A stretch of 17,374 nucleotides of DNA from Globomyces pollinis-pini (taxonomy: Eukaryota > Chytridiomycota > Chytridiomycetes > Rhizophydiales > Globomycetaceae): the NCBI GenBank assembly GCA_025399215.1, contig MU621413.1:1418-18791 (forward strand), in the 5' to 3' direction. The notes under the pieces were generated by a model. That model was not told where the DNA came from and did not search any database. It saw nothing but the letters and a program-made list of their open reading frames with translations. Positions 1-8,768 of this stretch are shown here, piece after piece. A program made the position numbers and the translations under genes. How positions within the stretch are numbered: the stretch's first letter is position 1; every line of letters starts with the position of its first letter.

Positions 1-222
1 CATTTCAGTAAATGGAAGGTACGATTGAAGAGAGTTAATAAAGGGAAGAATCTCTTTGAGAGTTGGAAATCCCAGTGCTTTGCAAATGAGGTACAATTTT
101 CTCCCACGTGCGAGGTGCATGCCAAAGCGTCTCTTCAAGTTCTTGTCTGGTTTGGGTTCTAGTCCTTTGCTAAGAAGAATGTTGAATTGGCGTTTCTGTT
201 CAGCAGCTTTTGATTTCGATAA
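1..222 (-). CDS. Unrecognised protein, internal or 3' exon, cut by window edge
   Basis: On the minus strand 74 codons stay open from 222 to the window edge. The peptide is basic and protein-like (it contains LKRRFGMHLARGRKLYLICK), but I do not recognise its family. The upstream boundary looks like a 3' splice site: in the minus-strand sense it reads CACTAATCAATAG, a branch-site-like CTAAT followed by TAG, and the exon would begin at 222. A matching donor GTATTC at 252 would give a 30-nt intron (223-252), the usual size here. The upstream exon is not resolved; the open frame at 230-475 does not join in phase with that donor. Without the left part neither function nor gene extent can be given. 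Confidence 0.4.
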
Positions 223-252
223 CTATTGATTAGTGAAATACCTTCTGAATAC
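223..252 (-). other. Candidate 30-nt intron before the left-edge exon
   Basis: It begins GTATTC, contains CTAAT near the 3' end and finishes AATAG, matching better-supported introns in the window in size and motif order. It explains why the frame of the 1-222 exon is closed by TAG just upstream. The reading frame of the donor-side exon could not be confirmed. Confidence 0.35.
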
Positions 253-566
253 AGTATTGAGTATAAAGTAAATAAATCTCCAAGGGACGAACTTTCACTT
301 CCACTTTGTTGAGTTTTGAGTAAAGAAAAAATAAAATTATTCTCAGTTTAAGCTTTCTGCGCCACATCCGCCTAAAATCGAAAGGCTGTGTGTCAAAGCA
401 ATTGGGCTTAACTGAATGACGAACTATTACGCAATTATGATGCAATTCATCTCGATCCATTCCGTAATGTTTCATGTAAAGTATAAATAGACAGTAGTTT
501 CTCTTAATAAAATATAACTCTCAATGGAACATTATCTTATTGTAACGCCCGCTTCGCCCTTTCTCA

Positions 567-1123
567 TTACACTTGAACATTCCGTACTGCCAGAATCCAA
601 TCGTTGAACGTATCAATGACATCATCGCTCGTCACAACATCAGTTGATTCAGTGACTGGGCGACCATCTTCTGGTAGTGGTAGATCTGTATCACGTGGTA
701 CAGGTCTGTTGGCAAACGTCTCTTTGAGTTTCAATAGTTTTTCCACTCTTCTTGTTGCTTTTTTCATATCTTTATCCACCTGGTCATGTTCAGATGAGCA
801 CATGCTTTCATCGTCATTCGCGTGTTCTTGTGGCACTGTCTCTGGTGTAGATGGGGCAGCTTAGGACGCGTTTGAGTGATATGGGGTTGCAACGACGCGA
901 TTTTCTGTTGTTTCGCTATCCTGTTCATTTTCGTCCATTATATCTTGAATAACCTAAATAAATTAATAAAACTATATCGAACATCTTTTAATTGGTCATT
1001 TAAATCATTGTTTCCATGCAATTCAAGTGTTGTCCCGATACTTTTCAGAATGCTTAGGGTTAACCCTTTTATGTCCGAGCCAGTAGTTTTCCGTAAATTG
1101 ATTGCATTAAAGATTCCATTTTG
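567..1123 (-). pseudogene. Probable decayed two-exon gene, unrecognised family
   Basis: Read on minus, 1123-983 is open for 47 codons (contains INLRKTTGSDIKGLTLSILK). A 29-nt intron candidate at 954-982 (GTTCGA...ATTTAG) then joins in phase to 953-567. The joined second part is acidic and ends in a plausible C-terminus (VIDTFNDWILAVRNVQV, stop at 567-569). Two defects stand out. There is an in-frame TAA at 861-863, flanked on both sides by coding-like sequence. The 5' part has no in-frame ATG, being closed by TAA at 1124-1126, while the only nearby ATG (about 1118-1120) lies in another frame that stops after 16 codons. I could not remove the TAA with any GT-AG intron that keeps frame. Decay, stop readthrough or a sequencing error are all possible. 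Family not recognised. Confidence 0.4.
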
Positions 1124-1169
1124 TTACTTAATTAAAATTCTTTATTAATATATAATAACTCTGTTTCAT

Positions 1170-1195
1170 TGGCTGCTATTGGTAATAGACAGCCA
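1170..1195. repeat. Stem-loop, 11 bp stem with one bulged base
   Basis: Arms TGGCTGCTATT (1170-1180) and AATAG-A-CAGCCA (1184-1195) pair fully around a GGT loop, with one unpaired A at 1189. It is the first of a series in this gene-free region. Confidence 0.6.
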
Positions 1196-1213
1196 CTGTG
1201 AAGCCTTAATGAA

Positions 1214-1232
1214 TTTCCACAGGATGTGGAAA
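1214..1232. repeat. Perfect 8 bp stem-loop, 3-nt loop
   Basis: TTTCCACA (1214-1221), loop GGA, TGTGGAAA (1225-1232). The arms are perfectly complementary. Confidence 0.6.
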
Positions 1233-1411
1233 ACGAATGAGGTTGAAATCTTTGTCAACTAATATGTGAGCTTAATAGTAAGAAGTAAAAGAAATATCTA
1301 ACTATGACCTAGGATTATTATAGAAAGTGTACCGCTGTATTGAATATGAATGTTTTTTGATTATCCGAGAACTTTGGTAAACCTACAAAAAATAAAAAAG
1401 AAGGCAGAAAA

Positions 1412-1440
1412 TTAGAGCCCAAAAGCGCTCAATGGGCTAA
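1412..1440. repeat. Inverted repeat around TTAGAGCCCA / TGGGCTAA
   Basis: The 5' arm at 1412-1421 pairs with 1433-1440 apart from a two-base bulge. The loop itself contains the palindrome AGCGCT. Confidence 0.45.
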
Positions 1441-1462
1441 TGTACAATTTAATATTAGCAGC

Positions 1463-1478
1463 GTCTATCTCAATAGAC
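1463..1478. repeat. Perfect 6 bp stem-loop
   Basis: GTCTAT (1463-1468), loop CTCA, ATAGAC (1473-1478). It is short, but it lies between other stem-loops. Confidence 0.4.
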
Positions 1479-1581
1479 AACGAATTTTTTAAACAAGACT
1501 AAATCGATTTAATAAAAACGAAATACAGAATAAGTTTTATTTTATTGGTAAGTACCTACAGATATTGAGTCTGCTATTTAA

Positions 1582-1605
1582 TTCCTCCGTTTTGTAACGG
1601 AGGAA
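1582..1605. repeat. Perfect 10 bp stem-loop, 4-nt loop
   Basis: TTCCTCCGTT (1582-1591), loop TTGT, AACGGAGGAA (1596-1605). This is the cleanest hairpin in the window. No gene ends immediately next to it, so a terminator role is not supported. Confidence 0.7.
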
Positions 1606-1742
1606 ATAGGTGGATTTTTAACCAAAATATAAAGATTTTAGGTAGTAAGATATATTTTTCTTTTATGTTTTTTTTCTATTTTTTTTCCTACCCCAGCTTT
1701 TACTGTACATGAGTTTCTTTAATAGACATTGGCGCTCTGATA

Positions 1743-1925
1743 ATGGTCCAGGTAACTTCTTCAACGCTAAATGCTTTAGAAAATGGTGTAATCCCTACTG
1801 TGTTGTCTTCCCTTAGAAAAGGATCTCAAACTGATCTTTTCTCTGGACCTCATCATGATCCAATAAACTGCATACAATTTTTTGTTGAAGATGACGAATT
1901 TGGAACTTTCTTACTTGATAAGTAA
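1743..1925 (+). CDS. Doubtful small ORF, 60 codons, unrecognised
   Basis: The ORF runs from ATG to TAA between the hairpin-rich stretches. Its predicted product is soluble, acidic at the C-terminus (FVEDDEFGTFLLDK), and has no membrane segment or motif I know. An ORF of 93 codons overlaps it on the opposite strand at 1813-2094, and nothing decides between them. No introns are evident. It could be a fragment of a decayed gene or chance. Confidence 0.2.
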   Translation: MVQVTSSTLNALENGVIPTVLSSLRKGSQTDLFSGPHHDPINCIQFFVEDDEFGTFLLDK

Positions 1926-1940
1926 AAGAGCATTTAGTGT

Positions 1941-1989
1941 AGTAAGAATCATGCGCAAGCCATTTTGCTAATGGCTTGCCATTCTTACT
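1941..1989. repeat. Long compound hairpin (first half of double hairpin)
   Basis: The outer stem is AGTAAGAAT (1941-1949) with ATTCTTACT (1981-1989). The inner stem is CAAGCCAT (1956-1963) with ATGGCTTG (1971-1978). They give 17 paired positions separated by an asymmetric internal loop, with a 7-nt apical loop. It lies 11 bases before a second hairpin. Confidence 0.65.
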
Positions 1990-2000
1990 TATCCCATTTT

Positions 2001-2040
2001 GAGCCAGTAGAAAGCGCTTTTGGTTGCTTTTCTCTGGCTC
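2001..2040. repeat. Second hairpin of the double-hairpin pair
   Basis: GAGCCAG (2001-2007) pairs with CTGGCTC (2034-2040). Inside it, AAAGC (2011-2015) pairs with GCTTT (2026-2030). With the hairpin at 1941-1989 it forms a compact two-hairpin unit of about 100 bp. Confidence 0.6.
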
Positions 2041-2243
2041 ATAAGTATTATTGAGTAGTGTTGGGAGTGTATAATTAAGTCGCGGTAAAATCAAAAAATA
2101 TGAAAGAAATATTATTGCAAACCTAAACTACCATCTTCATTATTCAAACAAGTTAAGTTGAAGTCTGTCTGTGTTTTCCTCTCTCAATCGCACCACCTCC
2201 TGAAAACTACAAGTTCTTTTGAACAAGATTTATATTTAACCCC

Positions 2244-3958
2244 TCATATTAATTGCGTGTATGAACAACTTGATGTAATTGTATACACAGATAAAGTTCC
2301 ATCAAGATAAACTGAAAAAATTAAAGTAAAGAAAGATTACCAATTGTTAACTGGTATATGATATTTACATTTGGTAATTTGACACAGGACATACCAAGAA
2401 TTGGAAGCGTACTTGAAGTTGATGGGATCCATGATTCAACAATCTGGCAATTACAAATGTATCAGTTACCATTTTAACCTTTTCTTCTGATTTCAGAAGT
2501 CTGACCATGCCTACTTTTCCAGATTGACAGCCAACTATGACTAGGGATAGCTCTCGTATCCATTTTAAAACCGACAATCCTATTGTAAATCAAATAAGAA
2601 AGATACGCTCAAAAGCAGAACGATGAGCATAAGCACTGTTTCCAGAAAACATATTTCTAAACCCCGACAGCATATCATGGCTTTCATAATCGAACAGACT
2701 AATATCGTGCTGACACCCTAAGATAACTAATGACTCTTGATAAAGATAGGAGTTAACTTCATTTTCCATATTTGAAAGAGGCTTTTTAGATAACACCGTT
2801 TCTGATAAGAAGTGCTCGGAATCATATGAAATATCAAAACAATCAAACATGTTATCACTAGTATTAAAATCTGATTCGGATTCGTCGAAAACTCGTAGCC
2901 CAGGATGATCAATTGTTTCTGTTTCTGCAATATCCTGATCACCTTCATATGAGCTCTCTGGATGTATCTCAATATCAACACCCATTCTATTATTTATGAT
3001 CGATTCTTCCATTAGATTATCAAATGCAGAGGAAGATCTTGGACTACCAAAATCAGTGTTCCAAACCTCATCATCTTTAGCAATCTGCTTGATGTCGGCA
3101 ATAGAAATAAAAAGACAGCTCCAATTCCTATCTATAAGCTTGACACTTCATAACCATTCCCGATTCGAAAACCTGGCAATAGCGTAGCCATTCAAAACAT
3201 CCCACACTATACATTGTTTATCTGTTTAAAATTAACCAACATGTCCTTAAATGTTTACCAATTGAACAAGAAACCAGCTTTGTACCATCAGTAGAGAAAT
3301 TGATGCATGGTATATTATCATGATGACCGGATAGAACTTTTCTGCTGCCAACGTTAAACTGATCTCCTTTTGAAGTCATATTCCAGATTTTGATTCTATG
3401 GGAGTTATCCGATACAGCAACCAAGTATGCTTTAGTACAGATAGCAGCTCCCCATGTTGATATACCATCATTACTGTTGTGAATCATTTCTAATTTACTT
3501 CAAAGAAATTGGGGGTAACTTGAAATTACTAGTATTGTAAAGCCTAATATGACCTCCATCGTCCACAGTCATTAGAAATTCACATCTGCCCAACAATCCA
3601 ATATTCAAGGCATTGATTGAATCATACTGAAATTAAAGCAATGCATATGTAAGATTACTAGACCAGTACGAAAGATTGTGTTGGGTGTTGATGACAACTG
3701 ATTCAATTGATTTCCCACCAAATCAACAGGTTTATAGTTGATTAAATCACATATCATGATATCATTATCTAGTGCAATATATAAACGATTGGTATTAAGT
3801 TGGCTGGAAGCCAACAAGTTCAACTTCTATTATCAAATCGGGTTTAAATGGCATACCCAAGTTTGTTGATTTTCAATGGGAATTATCAAGCTATTTTGTT
3901 CTTGATTCAATGGCATTCTTCTCCTGTATCTTAATGGCTTGTAATCGATTATTGTCAT
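2244..3958 (-). CDS. Crt10-like WD40 protein (9 exons, about 482 aa)
   Basis: Exons on minus: 3857-3958, 3659-3826, 3530-3626, 3259-3489, 3173-3221, 2607-3127, 2470-2579, 2341-2443, 2244-2311. Introns are 30, 32, 40, 37, 45, 27, 26 and 29 nt; all are GT-AG and every junction keeps frame. WD40-like blades are visible: DDGGHIRLYNT, then STWGAA and SHRIKIWNM (about residues 115-160), then CIVWDV (about 203). An acidic low-complexity loop spans about 235-345. The block ELSLVIVGCQSGKVGMVRLL followed by LPILGMSCVKLP and VYLDGTLSVYTI resembles the conserved C-terminal part of fungal Crt10. Yeast Crt10 influences ribonucleotide reductase gene expression and acts with the Rtt101-Mms1 cullin ligase; that role here is inference. 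It is shorter than the yeast protein. Start ATG at 3958 follows an AT-rich leader, only about 60 bp after the stop of the next minus-strand gene. The family call comes from motif memory, not a search. Confidence 0.65.
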
Positions 3959-4018
3959 TTTTCTGGAAACATTTTCAAACGAATTTGGTAAAGTGAATAT
4001 ATTAAGTATTCAAATAAT

Positions 4019-4899
4019 TTAAATATCAGCTGCTAAAGTTTTCTTTTTCTTGTTTATAAGCTTCTCGAACTTGATCTTCTTGATACTTTCAAAGATTTGA
4101 TAATATACTAATATTTGCATAGGTGAAAAGATACAGCATGAATTGTATAAAAGTGTGCTAATCCTAATTGTGATGGGATTTGAATCCGTTAGAAACAACG
4201 CTCCACTGAGTGGACACGCACTTGCCATTAAACACAAAACAAAGAACACGACAATTTGAAAAATGCTTTGATAAGTTCTTCGTCGAATTTGACCACCGTC
4301 TTGTCCTTTCTTTTGTGTTGCAAATTGATACATTTTGGTTGATATATATGTACATTGAAGCGCTATTAAAATAGCTGAGATAAACTGCAAAAGAATGATG
4401 AAATTGTACCATTTACTGACCAATCCTTCATAATGAAAGTCCGAGAAAGGCCAAATTAGTATACCTATTAAGATTTAGATGAATAATATCAACCTCCTCC
4501 AAGTAGGAATGAAAGAAATGTTTCAATGATTTGAATGTTTCTTATCCGTTGCGGTGTAAACTTTGGTGTAATGACTTGTAATAGTTTTAGTAACTCCATG
4601 TCACATATCATATACAACCAAATGATCAGAAATGCGGACCAACCGCCTAGAACTGCCATTATACGGTGTGGGAATTCGTCTATTAAATACTGTGGTGAAA
4701 ATAATGCCAAATTTGCTTGTATAGTTAATGGTATGTTTGCAAATGCAAGTAATCTAATAAGTAACAGATAACGACTTTCTCTTCGACCGGCTTGATACAG
4801 TATGAAAATAAACACAAATACAGATGATACCAAGCTGAATGGGAGAAGTATTGTTAAAACTTTTGTCAAAATGTCCAATTCATTAGAAGAAGCAATCAT
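4019..4899 (-). CDS. 7TM receptor-like protein, paralog A (2 exons, 283 aa)
   Basis: Exons 4494-4899 (406 nt) and 4019-4464; the 29-nt intron 4465-4493 splits a glycine codon in LGGG. Seven hydrophobic segments are visible. Positive charges follow TM1 (AGRRES) and lie between TM5 and TM6 (QKKGQDGGQIRRR), so a GPCR-like topology with the N-terminus outside is expected. Conserved with the three plus-strand copies: GGWS, CDMELLKLL at the inner end of TM3, ITPxFTPxRI, WPFSD before TM5, KMYQFATQKKG, and a charged segment after TM7 (KIKFEKL). There is no long extracellular domain and no signal peptide. It is the most divergent of the four copies and the only one on this strand. Function is not established: a G-protein-coupled receptor is the best guess from topology, and a transporter is not excluded. 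Confidence 0.8.
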
Positions 4900-5003
4900 T
4901 TTCTGTGAAGTATTTGTGTCGCGTGAAATATGTTTTCAATCTCAAAATTTACTTTGTATACATTTTTGAATTTTATTAACATTTAAGAGAAAGATGGTGA
5001 TAT

Positions 5004-5810
5004 TTATGCAACAGTCCTGGATGTGCTCATTGAGCTAGTACCAGTTCGTTTTGCATTGTTTGCAATATTTGTTAATGATGATTTCATTACTTCCATCGCA
5101 TTCATGACTGCAAAAGCTTGAACCAAGTCAGTGGCAGCAAAGATTAAGATCATATATGGGAACATATCAGCCTTACCAGTTAAGTAAGTGCAAATGAATT
5201 GAGCAACGATAACCACCACGGTACAAAGAGTGTTATGAATTGACAACTTTAACAATTCAGATTTGTTCTCTTTGTTGCTATCTGAATATTTCACCAACTC
5301 CAACATTTCTACCATTTTTTCCAAAAACGGAAGCAGCAAAAAGATTTCAGTTATTATTTGTAACCAAAGTTGATAGATTGAAATACTGAAGTCGGCAGAG
5401 AATGCACAATATTCGTTTGGACCTGACAATGCTTTGATTGTGGATATTTGATAAACAGCCATCCCAAGTCGGCCAAACCACATTGTAAAAGTGACATTTC
5501 TCAATATTGTTGCGTGTCTTGTGAATGCCATCCCTCGAAACATCAAAACAGACTCCATGGAGGTCATGAAGAGATTATAACAAAGAAATTCAGCCATGGT
5601 CATGTATCGGCAATTGCTAGAAGGGACACCAACTACAAAAATAGCTGTCAACTGCGTCAAAGCACAAAACACAAACTGCAGGAAAAGTGCTATTTGAGCG
5701 GGTTTCTTGTTGTATGGAATAGTTTTCATAGCAAGAGTAGCCAGTATTCCAAAGGCTACAGAGGCTCCAATCAAAGATTCATTTTTTCCAGGAATTAAAG
5801 TTGAAGACAT
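5004..5810 (-). CDS. Single-exon 7TM protein, GPCR-like topology (268 aa)
   Basis: The frame is intact with ATG at 5810. Seven hydrophobic stretches lie at about residues 14-32, 39-60, 74-91, 106-123, 145-162, 195-211 and 218-238. A charged loop (about 165-190, KYSDSNKENKSELLK) between TM5 and TM6 and a Ser/Thr-rich tail (TGTSSMSTSRT) suit a cytoplasmic side. Cys67, before TM3, and Cys135, between TM4 and TM5, are placed as in the disulfide of class A receptors, and NES at 10-12 is a possible N-glycosylation site outside. Its sequence is not visibly related to the four paralogous receptors nearby and, unlike them, it has no intron. Ligand and coupling are unknown; the receptor role is inferred from topology alone. 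Confidence 0.75.
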   Translation of the reverse strand: MSSTLIPGKNESLIGASVAFGILATLAMKTIPYNKKPAQIALFLQFVFCALTQLTAIFVVGVPSSNCRYMTMAEFLCYNLFMTSMESVLMFRGMAFTRHATILRNVTFTMWFGRLGMAVYQISTIKALSGPNEYCAFSADFSISIYQLWLQIITEIFLLLPFLEKMVEMLELVKYSDSNKENKSELLKLSIHNTLCTVVVIVAQFICTYLTGKADMFPYMILIFAATDLVQAFAVMNAMEVMKSSLTNIANNAKRTGTSSMSTSRTVA

Positions 5811-6395
5811 TGTTCTATGAAATGGAATATGGTCTGATTACTTGCTTTTTATTCAGAATAGGCGATTGATGTGCCACCTACTCATTAAGCGCCAATTGTT
5901 ACACTAGGAACGCCTTCTATTGGATATCCAATTGAAGGGATAGTAATAAGAGATCAACTAAATATAATCTGTGAATCACTTTCCGATATAAATATCAAGG
6001 CTTATCTACCAAAAAACTACTGTCATCAGTATACCTCTTTGTTCATTTGTTTGCATAGTTACCATATGGAATGTTGCCACATCAGTCTGATGAAACTAGG
6101 TGAATTCATGGGTCCAACCAATTAGGAAGGAGTGATAACAGAATATCCGTATTTTCTTATAGTACGCAATACTATCATGTATAGGAAACATTACAGAAAT
6201 AGCTAATCTGATTGAATTATCTCTTTCCCGTCAGATCTCTACTCGCCAATGGTGTTTCCGTTGAAGAAAAGCCCATCGGGATATCAATTACTAACAATTA
6301 GAGGGCTCTTCTATCCGTCATCTCTTGCTTTATTGATACAATTACCAGTTGAGCATATGACTTAAACCAAATATTTAACAAACAGTAGTATTAAC
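5811..6395. other. Intergenic region, no gene seen
   Basis: These 585 bp hold the upstream region of the single-exon 7TM gene and the downstream region of the bisphosphatase gene, both on minus. No coding frame of use was found on either strand. It contains one long palindrome, listed separately. Confidence 0.6.
5913..5938. repeat. 26-bp near-perfect palindrome
   Basis: The core ATTGGATATCCAAT (5919-5932) is a perfect palindrome, flanked by CCTTC (5913-5917) and GAAGG (5934-5938). Only the pair 5918/5933 fails. It lies about 105 bp upstream of the 7TM start codon, where a dimeric regulator could bind; that role is inference. Confidence 0.6.
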
Positions 6396-7467
6396 TTATA
6401 GCATGTATTTCATGAACTTTAGGACCTCATTTTTAGACCCTAAGCAAATTCCAATCCGGTTATCTAAGTCTTCTATAACCACATCGAGAACTGATCCTTT
6501 AAAAGTATCCGCTTGGTTTTCATTTGGTGAGGGACATGATAATCCTATTGAAAACATTACTACACTCAACGTTACCCCCAGCTGCTTCAATAATTAGTGC
6601 AATCGGAGCACATTCAAACACCAGTCGGAGTTTAGCTTTATGTGAATTGGATGATACATTCATAAACACGCCTTGGGACTTGATCAAAATGTGATAAATG
6701 TCAGGAACCATTCCTATCTATTAAATAAAATATTTTAAAACCTCCTGTATATCTAAGTGCGTAGTTAGACGCAATGTAGTGATTGATTAGTTTTTGATAG
6801 TTGACATTCTCGTTGGTGGCTCGTAAATTTCCTGGTGCAAAGGTCTTTGCATCTTCTGAGATTCTCAATGTTTTTGTAAGTTCCCACTGATTGACACCTA
6901 AATGGGTTATAATCGACTGAATAAGGGAAGTTGGTTTTTAACATTGTTCTGTCCTAGATGATGAAGTGATCACTTACCTAAAGTGAGTTCAAAGCATTTG
7001 GGATGATCTCCATTTATTGCAAGCGCTATAGTTGTTCTCGGACCATACATCACCACCAATGATGCAACTTGCTCTCGTCCAGTTCTTCCCACTAGTGTAT
7101 CTCCAAGCCATATACCCATAATTGTACCAACCGAGTAATTAACTTCCATAATAGAGCTGCCATCTAATGGGTCGAACGCAACCACAAAATCAGTTCCATT
7201 ACAAGGAGTTAAAATTGGGGTTTCTTCGGAAGTACCATAGGTGACTAACTTTGTATCAATTAAACAATCAAAAATGATTTTATCAATTGCTAAATCGACT
7301 TTTAATTGATTATCACCAAATGAATTTTCTGTTCCAGCAATCTCAGAAGAGAATTGATTTTGGTGTAATTTATGAGAGATGGTCTGAAAACAAGAAAGTA
7401 AATTGGAAAGTAAAGCGACCAAATTTGGAGTCAGAATTTCGGTTTTGATTTGATTTGGGACTTCCAT
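6396..7467 (-). CDS. Sedoheptulose-1,7-bisphosphatase, FBPase family (4 exons, 310 aa)
   Basis: Exons 6978-7467, 6742-6897, 6576-6713, 6396-6544; introns of 80, 28 and 31 nt, all in phase. The enzyme would dephosphorylate sedoheptulose 1,7-bisphosphate to the 7-phosphate. Seen in order: GTSEETP, the metal-binding FDPLDGSS, NYSVGTIMGIW, TGREQVA, YGPRTT, GNLRAT, RYTGGMVPDI, KAKLRLVFE, and near the end GSKNEVLKF. DGSSIMEVNYSVGTI, YGPRTT and GGMVPD agree with plant-type SBPase rather than FBPase. Length fits a cytosolic enzyme without transit peptide; the N-terminus shows no targeting signal. In a non-photosynthetic cell it would feed ribose synthesis from glycolytic intermediates, a job done in yeast by the unrelated Shb17 (inference). 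It sits between inverted groups of receptor genes, with no obvious functional link. Confident in family; substrate preference is by motif only. Confidence 0.88.
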
Positions 7468-7891
7468 CCTAGAAATTCAATGTGAAACAAAATTAATTAA
7501 ACAGATTACAGATTTGTACAAATAATCGAATGATTGAAATCAATTATTTTTAAGCATTTGGCATTCATAATTTATACCGGACAACATATCTGATTATTAC
7601 CACCATCAATGTAAATGTCAGTAGTTTATAATAATGAAAATATTGAACTTGGAGTTAATTGTATCAAAACTACTCAAAATAACCCTAATGACAAACGATA
7701 TTCCGTGTCTAGCTCACTAACTATCTCCAAGAAATATTACAGTTATACTCATTGACCGAAATAAGAGTAGCATACAGGCTATCACGAACCAAATCTAAAT
7801 CTGATATTGAATCTAACCAACCTCCACTAATATTCTTCCACACTAGTAAACTTCAAGGTCTCTAGAATTCATTCGCGTGAAAATATTTTTG
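7468..7891. promoter_or_regulatory. Divergent promoter region between SBPase and receptor B1
   Basis: These 424 bp separate two genes read outward, so both promoters should lie here. It is AT-rich with no coding frame. A single telomere-like AACCCTAA motif occurs at about 7681-7688. I see no other repeat or clear TATA element that stands out from the background. Confidence 0.5.
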
Positions 7892-8768
7892 ATGTTCTCC
7901 ATCGACACATTAGAAACAGTCACAAAAGTCTTGTGGATAATATTTCCAATCAGCGCTATCACATCAATTTTTGTCTTTATTTATGTAATGTACAAATCGC
8001 GTAGAAAACGACAGACATTCTATCTATTCTTGATCAAGGTAATTGCATTTAACAATATACCATTCTGTATACAAGACAACGTAGTGCTATTCTTTCCCGA
8101 ATCAATGAAACTGGAAATGTCACATCGAATTTTAACATTTGTGGGTGGTTGGTCTGGTTTTATAGCACTATGGTTTTATCTTATCTGTGATATGGAACTA
8201 TTGAAGCTTTTACACATAATCACACCATACTTTACTCCTAATCGTATTATTATCATTCAAATCATCGAAACTGTCATTTGCTTCTGTCTTGGAGGAGGTG
8301 AGTGTGGCTTTACTAAATTTCATCAAAGGTGTTTTAATATGGCCATTTTCCGATTTAAACGTCAATGGTTTTATTAGTATGTGGTATAATTTTATTGTGT
8401 TGCAGCAATTGATTGCCGCAGTTATAGTTACCATACAATGCGTGTATATATCTTTGAAAATGTATCAATTCGCAACACAAAAAAAAGGAAAAGATGGAGA
8501 AAAAGTTAGGAAGAATACATACAAGGCGATTATGAATATCTTTATCTTTTTCACCGTATGTATTAGTTGCACTGCGATTACCTTTATTGGTGTATTGGTT
8601 TTTTCAGACACCAGTCCGATTTCAAGACGATTGAACAACCTGATGCTGGCCAGTTCTTGTGTTCTTACTCCTTTTCAAATACTAGCTTATCACCAATTAT
8701 TCGATAGTATTGTAGGGATCAAGTTTGAAAGAATCTTGAGCAAAAAACACCAGACTGTACAAAATTGA
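7892..8768 (+). CDS. 7TM receptor-like protein, paralog B1 (2 exons, 281 aa)
   Basis: Exons 7892-8297 (406 nt) and 8329-8768; the 31-nt intron 8298-8328 (GTGAGT...TACTAAATTTCATCAAAG) has a clear branch-like ACTAA. The frame extends upstream to a GTG at 7877, but alignment with the paralogs (MxSxxTL) places the start at ATG 7892. TM segments lie at about residues 12-35, 42-66, 78-98, 118-139, 154-177, 202-227 and 239-259. The basic loops KSRRKR and KKGKDGEKVRK fall on the cytoplasmic side. Signature blocks are GGWSGF, CDMELLKLL, ITPYFTPNRI, GVLIWPFSDLNVNG, KMYQFATQKKG and GIKFER. First of three head-to-tail copies; it shares the upstream region with SBPase. Ligand unknown. Confidence 0.82.

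Larger units (their letters stand above)
1149..1742. other. Gene-poor stretch rich in stem-loops
   Basis: I see no convincing coding frame. The stretch holds several short inverted repeats, listed separately. It also has a T-rich tract at about 1655-1695, broken by C and A residues, just before a CCTACCCC run. Confidence 0.5.

Noticed and set aside
230..475. Minus-strand ORF of 81 codons beside the left-edge exon
   Set aside because: It does not join in phase with the 1-222 exon through the candidate intron, and no family is recognised.
604..864. Plus-strand Ser-rich ORF of 86 codons
   Set aside because: It is antisense to the decayed minus-strand gene, low-complexity, and has no supporting splice or motif.
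1813..2094. Minus-strand ORF of 93 codons
   Set aside because: It runs through both arms of two hairpins and overlaps another ORF; its composition gives no reason to believe it.
6898..6977. Splitting the 80-nt bisphosphatase intron into two short introns with a mini-exon
   Set aside because: A first 24-nt intron is possible, but the mini-exon does not rejoin the next exon in phase.
7877..7891. Upstream GTG start for receptor B1
   Set aside because: Nuclear genes rarely start at GTG, and the paralogs align from the ATG at 7892.
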